A DNA stretch of 32,409 nucleotides from an uncultured Ruminococcus sp. (GTDB taxonomy: Bacteria; Bacillota; Clostridia; Oscillospirales; Acutalibacteraceae), in assembly GCA_902762375.1 (NCBI GenBank), contig CACWNY010000012.1:1-32409 (forward strand), written 5' to 3'. The position numbers and the translations under genes were made by a program. The notes beneath the pieces are model-generated. The model searched no databases. It saw only the letters and a list, made by a program, of their open reading frames with translations, and was not told the DNA's origin. Below are positions 6,672 to 13,437 of the stretch, piece by piece (the stretch's first letter is position 1; every line of letters starts with the position of its first letter).

Positions 6672-7955
6672 TTAGTCTGTCAGACGGTTCATTACCATAC
6701 CTGTAATCATTTTGGGATAGAAATAAGTAGATTTCTGGGGCATTTTCTCTCCGTTAGAGGCAACATCTCGAATTTCAGAAACTCTTGTCGGATTAAGAAT
6801 AAAGGCACACTGTGATTTTCCGCTGTCAACTGAAGATATAGCCTCATCAAAGATTTTAGTATAGGTGAGATTGATTTGTTTAGCCATATTTTCTGCGTCA
6901 ATACCGAAAATTTTCTCTAAGATAAGTGTATGCAACACTGTAACATCTAAATTTTGGGTAGCCTCACTGACATTCGGCAAAAGCTGTTTAATAATATCCA
7001 TATCTTTGAGTACCAACATATGATATTTCTTGTCGCCTGTATAGAATGCATAGGCTTTCTTACCGTCTTTGTAAAGTTCCATCAGATGACTTTCTGCAGT
7101 GGTAATATCATTATATTCCGTAACATCAAAATATTTTTCACATTCTTTCAGGACTTTTTCAGCGTCAAAACTGTCAAGGTCACGCACCAGACGGTGTGTC
7201 GGAAATACAACAAGTCCCTCATGTTCCATATTTACCAGCATTATCATCTGATAGTCACAAGCGTCACCCTCTTTGGCAAGACCCTGTTCCCTTAAATAAT
7301 TACGGTAATTCAAAGCGGTTTCATATCTGTGGTGACCGTCTGCAATATATAATTTTCTGTCATCAAAATCTCCACAGATTTTATTGATAGCGATTTCGTC
7401 TTTGACAATCCACATTCTATGCACAACACCCTCACCGTCAGTAAGCTGAATGTCAGGTGTTCCTTTGGAAAGTTCGTCAATTTTGCCGACAGTATTCTTC
7501 TCACCGTCCATGTAGAGTGCGTATATCTGACTGAAATTACAGTTTGTCGCTTTCATTAAATTCAGTCTGTCTTCTTTGGCTTTGGAAAGCGTAAATTCAT
7601 GCGGTAAGATAATTCCCTTACTGAACTCTTCCAGCTTTACTCTTCCGATAATACCTTTGATACACTTTCTTTCACCGTATGCCGTAAATTCTTCCTCGTA
7701 AATATAAATTGACGGTTTATCTTCTTCAAACAGAATACCTTTTTCCAGCCAGTCATTCAGAATTTCAGAAGCTTTGTTGTATCTGTCCTCCCCTTTGGGC
7801 AACTCCAGACGGATAATGTTATACGGATTGTTCTTTATATATTCTTCTCTCTGTTTATCACTGATGATATCATACGGCGGACATACTAGCTCACTGATAT
7901 CCCCTGCCTTCTCGCAATTAAACCTTAATCCTTTATACGCTTTTACAACTGCCAT
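6672..7955 (-). CDS. DUF1015 family protein
   Basis: The 427-residue soluble protein has the family hallmarks CPPYDI at 25-30, LPHEFTL at 117-123 and IADGHHRYETA at 204-214. DUF1015 proteins are widespread in Clostridia and often lie near serine biosynthesis genes. Their biochemical function is not established to my knowledge, and this neighbourhood adds no clue. I chose the ATG at 7955 because it has a GAAAGGTCG ribosome binding site and gives the family N-terminus MAVVKAYKGLRF. The longer open frame up to 8018 overlaps the promoter. The stop lies only about 15 bases before the IS200/IS605 remnant. Confidence 0.88.
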   Translation of the reverse strand: MAVVKAYKGLRFNCEKAGDISELVCPPYDIISDKQREEYIKNNPYNIIRLELPKGEDRYNKASEILNDWLEKGILFEEDKPSIYIYEEEFTAYGERKCIKGIIGRVKLEEFSKGIILPHEFTLSKAKEDRLNLMKATNCNFSQIYALYMDGEKNTVGKIDELSKGTPDIQLTDGEGVVHRMWIVKDEIAINKICGDFDDRKLYIADGHHRYETALNYRNYLREQGLAKEGDACDYQMIMLVNMEHEGLVVFPTHRLVRDLDSFDAEKVLKECEKYFDVTEYNDITTAESHLMELYKDGKKAYAFYTGDKKYHMLVLKDMDIIKQLLPNVSEATQNLDVTVLHTLILEKIFGIDAENMAKQINLTYTKIFDEAISSVDSGKSQCAFILNPTRVSEIRDVASNGEKMPQKSTYFYPKMITGMVMNRLTD

Positions 7956-7989
7956 GTCAAAACGACCTTTCTTTTTGGTTTCAAACAGT

Positions 7990-8018
7990 ATTGTATAAAA
8001 TATCTGCCGTAAGGTCAA
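7990..8018 (-). promoter_or_regulatory. Promoter of the DUF1015 gene
   Basis: TTGACC (8018-8013), a 17-base spacer and TACAAT (7995-7990) on the minus strand, 35 bases before the chosen ATG. Confidence 0.8.
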
Positions 8019-8026
8019 GACAAATC

Positions 8027-8056
8027 TTGAAATTATTTTAAGAATTATGATAAAAT
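8027..8056 (+). promoter_or_regulatory. Possible promoter of the S26-type peptidase gene
   Basis: TTGAAA, an 18-base spacer and TAAAAT on the plus strand, about 25 bases before the peptidase ATG. It diverges from the DUF1015 promoter. Confidence 0.5.
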
Positions 8057-8078
8057 AGTCATCAAGGAATGATGAAAC

Positions 8079-8546
8079 ATGAAAAAAAAACTATCTCCCG
8101 AAGAATTTTTACCACTGCTCAAAGAAATCACTGAAAACAGCGGTATATTTCCGCTCACTGTAACGGGTACAAGCATGACCCCTACTCTCTACAGTAACCG
8201 TGATACTGTAAATCTTGTATCACCCAAAACAAAAACACCTCAAAAATACGATATTGTTCTGTTCGTCAGAAATGACGGTAAACCTGTTCTGCACCGTATC
8301 ATAAAAAAACTCCCTGACAATCAATTCCTTATCAACGGCGACAGTCAGACATGGACGGAAATCATTTCATCTTCACAAATCATCGCTGTTACACAAAGTT
8401 TCACACGCAACCATAAGATGATTTTCTGTAATTCCTTCAAATTCAGACTATATTCCCGTACATGGTGTTTTTTCCGTCCGTTGCGACCTCTTTTTTTCAG
8501 AGTTTCCTACCATGCAAAAAGAAAATCCGAACGAAGTGAGCCTTGA
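8079..8546 (+). CDS. S24/S26 family peptidase, signal peptidase I-like
   Basis: The 155-residue protein has the signal peptidase box VTGTSMTPTL (28-37) with the nucleophile Ser32, and box D/E-like residues KPVLHRIIKK (68-77) and INGD (85-88). A His (72) stands where bacterial type I enzymes have the catalytic lysine, which is the pattern of the ER/SipW-type Ser-His group. There is no N-terminal membrane segment, so it is not a typical membrane-anchored leader peptidase. The C-terminus is rich in Arg and aromatics, and its last residues (KSERSEP) are encoded by the core of repeat locus 4. Family members occur in peptide-modification and polysaccharide loci. The substrate here is unknown. Confidence 0.78.
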   Translation: MKKKLSPEEFLPLLKEITENSGIFPLTVTGTSMTPTLYSNRDTVNLVSPKTKTPQKYDIVLFVRNDGKPVLHRIIKKLPDNQFLINGDSQTWTEIISSSQIIAVTQSFTRNHKMIFCNSFKFRLYSRTWCFFRPLRPLFFRVSYHAKRKSERSEP

Positions 8547-8633
8547 AAGTTTTTGTCAAACTTTTTTCAAAAAGTTTGTGGGGTTGAGGGGCAACGCCCC
8601 TCATGGGATTTTTAAGGGCGAAGCCCTTAAACT
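8526..8633 (+). repeat. Interspersed hairpin repeat, core fragment plus one arm (locus 4)
   Basis: TCCGAACGAAGTGAGCC is followed by the plus arm: hairpin A with stem CAAAC...GTTTG, hairpin B with GAGGGGCAACGCCCCTC and hairpin C with TTAAGGGCGAAGCCCTTAA. It contains the stop codon of the peptidase gene (8544-8546). Confidence 0.85.
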
Positions 8634-8703
8634 CACTGACACATTTCCGAACAAAACGCATATCATTAATATAGCACTCTGAATTAAGAAAGGTGGTTAA
8701 TGT

Positions 8704-10545
8704 ATGTGCGGTATAGCAGGCTGGCTTGACAAATATACAGACCTCAGTGAACAGAAAACGGTCATCAGACATATGGTTTCCTCACTGAAAAAAAGAGGTC
8801 CTGATGAAGAAGGTATTTTTTTCGGTGAACATAATCACATATGTCTTATGCACCGCCGTCTTACGGTCATCGACCCTGAAGGCGGTCAGCAACCCATGAG
8901 CGTAACCATTGCAAATGAAACTTATACGATTGTCTACAACGGTGAACTGTATAACACCGCTGAAATCCGTAATGAATTGCTAAAGCAAAATTATCAGTTT
9001 GTTTCACATTCCGATACAGAAGTTTTGCTGAAAGCCTACATTTGCTGGAAAGAAAATTGTGTGGAAAAACTCAATGGTATTTTTGCGTTTGCGGTCTATG
9101 AACACAACAGTCGAAAATTATTTACGGCAAGAGATAGAATAGGGGTAAAACCGTTTTTTTATTATGAATATCCTGACGGATTTCTGTTTGCTTCAGAAAT
9201 AAAGGCACTGCTCCAGTGTCCGAAAGTTCGGGCAGTGGTCGATGAAGATGGACTGAATGATATTTTCTTTATAGGTCCTGGACGCAGTGGCGGACAGGGG
9301 ATTTTCAAAAATGTCCGTGAACTTCTACCAGGAGAATATGGCATATGGCAGGACGGTATCTTCCGTAAAAAACGCTACTTTACCCTCAAAGCACAACCCC
9401 ATATTCATACGCCGTCACAGACAGTGGAATATTTACGATGGCTCATTCAGGACGCTATTGAACGACAGTTGATTTCTGATGTACCGTTGTGCACATTCTT
9501 GTCGGGAGGACTGGATTCCAGTATCATTACTCATACCGCCTCAAAGTATTTTCAGCGTAACGGCAAAGGCAAACTGACTACTTACTCGGTAGATTATACC
9601 GATAACGATAAATATTTTCAGAAAAGTCTTTTCCAGCCCAATGCCGACAGCGAATATATCGGTATGATGTCCCAATATGCCGATACCAACCATCATAATA
9701 TCGTTCTTGACAATACCAGTGTCTATCATGCTCTCTATGACAGTGTAAAGGCAAGGGATTTGCCTGCCATGACAGATGTTGATTCTTCCTTACTGTTATT
9801 TTGTCGTGCAGTAAAACAGGATTTCACGGTAGCATTGTCAGGAGAATGTGCCGATGAGATTTTCGGGGGATATCCGTGGTATCATAATGAAGCCATTTTA
9901 TTTGAAGAATGTTTCCCGTGGTCAAGAAGTCTGGATATCCGAAGAAGTGTTCTGAAAAAAGGACTGCTCACACATGGTGAGGAATATGTTCAGGAAAAAT
10001 ATCTTTCCACTATAAAAAGTGTAGACACTCTCCCCGAAGAAAGCCGAAAAGAAAAGCGTATGAAAGAAATGTTTGTACTGAATTTCAACTGGTTTATGCA
10101 GGGCTTACTCGACAGAAAAGACCGTTGCAGTATGTATAATGGACTGGAAGTGCGTGTTCCGTTCTGTGATTATCGTATTGTGGAATATGCGTACAATATG
10201 CCGTGGGAAATCAAGGCTTTTGACAACCGTGAAAAGGGGATTGTCCGAAAAGCTATGGAAGGTATTCTGCCTGATGAAATTGTCTGGCGGAAAAAAAGTC
10301 CTTACCCCAAAACACATAACCCCTTGTATTTCCGTCTGGTAGCAGACGCTATGGATAAAGTCTTTTCTGCTAAAGACCCTGTCACGCAATTTCTTGATGA
10401 AAATGCCGTAAGAAATATTATGGAAAATCCTGAAAAAATCAATTCCCCGTGGTATGGACAACTGATGAAAGCTCCTCAAATTCTGGCTTATCTGTTGCAG
10501 ATTAATTTCTGGCTTAAAGAGTACAATGTACAGATAGATGGATAA
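8704..10545 (+). CDS. asnB: Asparagine synthase (glutamine-hydrolysing)
   Basis: AsnB makes asparagine from aspartate, ATP and glutamine. The 613-residue protein begins MCGIAGWLD, with Cys2 as the glutaminase nucleophile after Met removal. It has RGPDEEG (31-37), the substrate-binding YNGELYN (78-84) and the synthetase pyrophosphate loop SGGLDSS (267-273). Length and domain order are those of ordinary class B enzymes, so I do not take it for a lasso-peptide cyclase or other specialised homologue. The start has a strong GAAAGGTGG ribosome binding site. It seems to be monocistronic, with a repeat upstream and a strong hairpin terminator four bases after the stop. Confidence 0.95.
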   Translation: MCGIAGWLDKYTDLSEQKTVIRHMVSSLKKRGPDEEGIFFGEHNHICLMHRRLTVIDPEGGQQPMSVTIANETYTIVYNGELYNTAEIRNELLKQNYQFVSHSDTEVLLKAYICWKENCVEKLNGIFAFAVYEHNSRKLFTARDRIGVKPFFYYEYPDGFLFASEIKALLQCPKVRAVVDEDGLNDIFFIGPGRSGGQGIFKNVRELLPGEYGIWQDGIFRKKRYFTLKAQPHIHTPSQTVEYLRWLIQDAIERQLISDVPLCTFLSGGLDSSIITHTASKYFQRNGKGKLTTYSVDYTDNDKYFQKSLFQPNADSEYIGMMSQYADTNHHNIVLDNTSVYHALYDSVKARDLPAMTDVDSSLLLFCRAVKQDFTVALSGECADEIFGGYPWYHNEAILFEECFPWSRSLDIRRSVLKKGLLTHGEEYVQEKYLSTIKSVDTLPEESRKEKRMKEMFVLNFNWFMQGLLDRKDRCSMYNGLEVRVPFCDYRIVEYAYNMPWEIKAFDNREKGIVRKAMEGILPDEIVWRKKSPYPKTHNPLYFRLVADAMDKVFSAKDPVTQFLDENAVRNIMENPEKINSPWYGQLMKAPQILAYLLQINFWLKEYNVQIDG

Positions 10546-10548
10546 CGC

Positions 10549-10578
10549 AAAAAAACCGCCTCTCAAAGGCGGTTTTTT
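10549..10578. terminator. Bidirectional terminator between asnB and tRNA-Thr
   Basis: AAAAAACCGCCT pairs with AAGGCGGTTTTTT around a short loop, with an A tract on one side and a T tract on the other. It can end asnB on the plus strand and the tRNA transcript on the minus strand. Confidence 0.9.
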
Positions 10579-10579
10579 C

Positions 10580-10655
10580 TGGAGCTGATAACGGGATTCG
10601 AACCCGTGACCTCAGCCTTACCAAGACTGCGCTCTACCTCCTGAGCTATATCAGC
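10580..10655 (-). tRNA. tRNA-Thr (anticodon GGT)
   Basis: A 76-base cloverleaf on the minus strand has the acceptor stem GCTGATA/TATCAGC, D stem GCTC/GAGC, anticodon loop TTGGTAA giving anticodon GGT, T loop GGGTTCGAATCCC and an encoded CCA end. Confidence 0.95.
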
Positions 10656-10678
10656 ACGGTTATCACTCCAGCTTTTTT

Positions 10679-10707
10679 ATTATAACACATATAAATTAAA
10701 ATTGCAA
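10679..10707 (-). promoter_or_regulatory. Promoter of tRNA-Thr
   Basis: TTGCAA (10707-10702), a 17-base spacer and TATAAT (10684-10679) on the minus strand, 23 bases before the mature tRNA start. Confidence 0.75.
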
Positions 10708-10737
10708 ATGTTTTTTGCAATTTTTTCAAGATTTTTT

Positions 10738-11053
10738 GTTAAAGGGCTACCGCCCTTTAAAATCCTGTGTTAAGGGCTGCCGCCCTTAACAATCCCGCCC
10801 ACTTTTTTGAAAAAAAGTGGACAAAAAACTTTTAACGCCCACTTTTTTGAAAAAAAGTGGACAAAAAACTTTTAATTATGTAGACTAATCGTTTGATAAT
10901 CATTCCGAACGAAGTGAGCCATAAAAGTTTTTGTCGAACTTTTTTCAAAAAGTTCGTGGGGTTCAGGGGCAACGCCCCTGATAGGATTTTAAAGGGCGAA
11001 GCCCTTTAATGGATAAAAATTCAAAACAAAATCTGCGTAAGCAGATTTTGACA
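10738..11053. repeat. Interspersed hairpin repeat, paired arms with duplicated A module (locus 5)
   Basis: The minus arm has two C-type hairpins (GGGC...GCCC) and then hairpin A (CCAC...GTGG) twice: 10796-10835 and 10836-10875 are exact 40-base tandem copies. The core (10876-10918) is in the inverted orientation and carries TTCCGAACGAAGTGAGCC. The plus arm has A (CGAAC...GTTCG), B (CAGGGGCAACGCCCCTG), C, and D with AAATCTGCGTAAGCAGATTT. Confidence 0.88.
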
Positions 11054-11058
11054 TTAAT

Positions 11059-11083
11059 TACCTGACTTTCAACCGCTCAGGTA
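11059..11083 (-). terminator. Possible weak terminator after the transketolase genes
   Basis: On the minus strand TACCTGA pairs with TCAGGTA across a loop of about 11 bases, just after the stop. The tail is ATTAAT rather than a real T tract, so this is only a possibility. Confidence 0.35.
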
Positions 11084-11086
11084 GAA

Positions 11087-12037
11087 TTATTTTTCATTCA
11101 GGACAATATCTTCAACGACTTTTTCGATGTTGCTCTGACAAAGACCGAAAAGTTCAAGTAACTGTTTTGCAGGACCTGAATAACCGAACTCATCATTGAC
11201 ACCGATTTTGGTAACTTTTACAGGACATTCAGCGGTAACAACATCACACACAGCGTCACCAAGACCACCGATGATATTGTGTTCTTCCACTGTAACAATT
11301 CGACCTGTTTCCTTAGCAGCTTTGATAATGAGTTCACGGTCAATAGGTTTAATGGTGTGTATATTGATAAGTCTTGCATGAATACCCTTGTTTTCAAGAG
11401 ATTTGACAGCTTTGAGTGCCTCATTGACAACCAGACCTGTAGCAATAACAGTGATGTCATTGCCTTCATGGAGAGTAATTCCCTTACCCAAAGTAAAAGA
11501 ATAGGTTTCGGGGTCATTGAAACTGTCGATAGCCAGTCTGCCAAGACGAATATAGACAGGACCTTTGTAAGCATAAGCCGCTTTTACGGCTTCGGTCATT
11601 TCATAGTGGTCAGCGGGATTGAGGACAACCATATTTGGAATAGCTCTCATAATAGCAATATCTTCAATGCACTGATGGGTAGCCCCGTCCTCACCAGTGG
11701 AAATGCCTGCGTGTGACCCTGCAATTTTGACATTCAGTTCAGGATAAGCCACAGAATTTCGGATTTGTTCGAAAGCTCTTCCTGTAGCGAACATAGCAAA
11801 TGAAGCGGCAAACGGAACTTTTCCTGACGCTGCCAGACCTGCTGCCACACCTATCATATTTCCCTCAGCAATACCACAGTTGATAAAGCGTTCAGGATAG
11901 GCTTTCTGAAAAATGCTCGTTTTGGTAGCCGCTGCTAAATCCGCATCAAGTACAACGATATCGTCATGTGTTTTTGCCAGTTCACAAAGAGCCAGTCCGA
12001 AACTTTCTCTGGTTGCCTTATTGATAATCTGTGCCAT
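11087..12037 (-). CDS. Transketolase, C-terminal subunit
   Basis: This 316-residue protein is the pyrimidine-binding and C-terminal half of a split transketolase of the non-oxidative pentose phosphate pathway. It has CGIAEGNMIGVAAGLA (54-69) with the catalytic Glu58, and HAGISTGEDGATHQ (109-122). Its ATG overlaps the stop of the upstream subunit by one base (TAATG), so the two halves are translationally coupled. Split transketolases are common in Clostridia and archaea. DXS-like enzymes have the same domains, but they are normally a single chain and their motifs differ. Confidence 0.93.
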   Translation of the reverse strand: MAQIINKATRESFGLALCELAKTHDDIVVLDADLAAATKTSIFQKAYPERFINCGIAEGNMIGVAAGLAASGKVPFAASFAMFATGRAFEQIRNSVAYPELNVKIAGSHAGISTGEDGATHQCIEDIAIMRAIPNMVVLNPADHYEMTEAVKAAYAYKGPVYIRLGRLAIDSFNDPETYSFTLGKGITLHEGNDITVIATGLVVNEALKAVKSLENKGIHARLINIHTIKPIDRELIIKAAKETGRIVTVEEHNIIGGLGDAVCDVVTAECPVKVTKIGVNDEFGYSGPAKQLLELFGLCQSNIEKVVEDIVLNEK

Positions 12038-12885
12038 TAGACAAGAGCCTCCAATTCATTCAATTTTTGTGTCAGTTCATTCATCGCCACTTCATACTGT
12101 TCCTTGTTAGGTGCCATACCGTGCCAGCCGACCTGATTTTCCATAAACGAAACATCTTTACCTTTGACTGTCTTAGCAATAATCACACTCGGAACTCCTT
12201 TGACTTTTCTGACACTCTCGAAAGCGTTTTCTATTTCGTCAAAATCATGACCATTAATCTTAACCACATTGAAACCGAAACCTTTGAATTTTTCGTCAAG
12301 TGGTTCAACACCGCCGACTTCTTCAACCGTACCGTCAATCTGCAACCCGTTACAGTCTACAATAAAGCAAAGGTTGTCTAATTTTTTATGAACAGCAAAC
12401 ATCGCCGCTTCCCATACCTGACCTTCTTCACATTCACCGTCACCAAGCAAGGTATAGACACGGTAATTTTTTTTATCCAGTTTACCTGCCAATGCCATTC
12501 CGCATGCTGCCGAAACACCCTGTCCAAGCGAACCTGAACTCATATCAATTCCGGGTGTATTTTTCATATCGGGGTGACCCTGCAACATTGCTCCGACATG
12601 ACGGAGTTTTGTCAGTTCGTCCCACGCAAAAAAGCCCTTGAGTGACAATATAGCATACAAACTCGGACAGCAATGACCTTTGGATAACACAAAGCGGTCA
12701 CGCTCACTCCAGTGAGGGTTATTTGCGTCCACATTCATTTCTTTGAAGTAAAGGTAGGTATAAATATCTGCCGCCGATAATGACCCACCCGGGTGACCTG
12801 ATTTTGCATTGAAAGTGCCGATAATAGCACCCATACGGGCTTTACAGGCTAAAATCTGAAACTGCAGTTTTTCTGCACTGTCCAT
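12037..12885 (-). CDS. Transketolase, N-terminal subunit
   Basis: This 282-residue protein is the thiamine-diphosphate-binding half of the split transketolase. It has SGHPGGSLS (29-37), SKGHCCPSLYA with His71, and the cofactor motif GDGECEEGQVWEA (148-160). An AAAGGGAG ribosome binding site precedes the ATG. It is the first gene of a two-gene operon with the C-terminal subunit. A promoter sits about 90 bases upstream. Confidence 0.93.
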   Translation of the reverse strand: MDSAEKLQFQILACKARMGAIIGTFNAKSGHPGGSLSAADIYTYLYFKEMNVDANNPHWSERDRFVLSKGHCCPSLYAILSLKGFFAWDELTKLRHVGAMLQGHPDMKNTPGIDMSSGSLGQGVSAACGMALAGKLDKKNYRVYTLLGDGECEEGQVWEAAMFAVHKKLDNLCFIVDCNGLQIDGTVEEVGGVEPLDEKFKGFGFNVVKINGHDFDEIENAFESVRKVKGVPSVIIAKTVKGKDVSFMENQVGWHGMAPNKEQYEVAMNELTQKLNELEALV

Positions 12886-12971
12886 AATTAGAATACTCCC
12901 TTTCTTAAAACATCTTGTTTTACAAGTGGCAAATTGTTACATTTCACAAATTTCCACATGGTTACTACTAC

Positions 12972-13000
12972 ATTATATCCGAAAATCTTTTTTATTACAA
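12972..13000 (-). promoter_or_regulatory. Promoter of the transketolase operon
   Basis: TTGTAA (13000-12995), a 17-base spacer and TATAAT (12977-12972) on the minus strand. Unlike at rib and addBA, the nearby repeat (locus 6) lies upstream of the promoter and outside the transcript. Confidence 0.75.
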
Positions 13001-13052
13001 GACCCTTTTTCAGGTTTATCGGATTATCTGCGACAATTTTTTTCAGTTTGTC

Positions 13053-13282
13053 GTTAAAGGGCGTTGCCCTTTAAAATCCCACAAGGGGACTTTGTCCCCT
13101 TGACCCCGCCCACTTTTTTGAAAAAAAGTGGACAAAAAACTTTTAAGTTTCACCGCCAACACTTAACTAAAGATTTCCGAACGAAGTGAGCCTTGAAAGT
13201 TTTTGTCAAACTTTTTTCAAAAAGTTTGTGGGGTTCAGGGGCAACGCCCCTGATAGGATTTTAAAGGGCAAAGCCCTTTAAT
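13053..13282. repeat. Interspersed hairpin repeat, paired arms around a core (locus 6)
   Basis: The minus arm has C (TTAAAGGGCGTTGCCCTTTAA), B with CAAGGGGAC...GTCCCCTTG, and A (CCAC...GTGG). The core (about 13146-13196) is in the inverted orientation, running from TTTCACCGCC to TTCCGAACGAAGTGAGCC. The plus arm has A with stem CAAAC...GTTTG, B (CAGGGGCAACGCCCCTG) and C. No clear D module remains. Confidence 0.88.
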
Positions 13283-13368
13283 CGAAAAAATTTCAATAAA
13301 ATCAAAGTGTGAAACCCCTGCAATCCATATGTTAATGAAATCTTAATAATATTCCCGATTTGGAATGA

Positions 13369-13397
13369 TTGACAAAAAAGAAATTTGACGATATAAT
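13369..13397 (+). promoter_or_regulatory. Consensus promoter of the beta-helix protein gene
   Basis: TTGACA (13369-13374), exactly 17 bases, then TATAAT (13392-13397) on the plus strand. This is a perfect sigma-A consensus. It gives a leader of only about 35 bases. Confidence 0.88.
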
Positions 13398-13437
13398 AAA
13401 TTTGTTGGATATGATTTTTTTAGGAAGGAAAATAATT

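Noticed and set aside
8704..10545. AsnB as a lasso-peptide cyclase or other specialised enzyme
   Set aside because: It has the full glutaminase and synthetase domains at ordinary length, and no precursor peptide is visible nearby.
11087..12885. 1-deoxy-D-xylulose 5-phosphate synthase split in two
   Set aside because: The motifs SGHPGGSLS, GDGECEEGQVWEA and HAGISTGEDGATHQ fit split transketolases, and DXS is usually a single chain.
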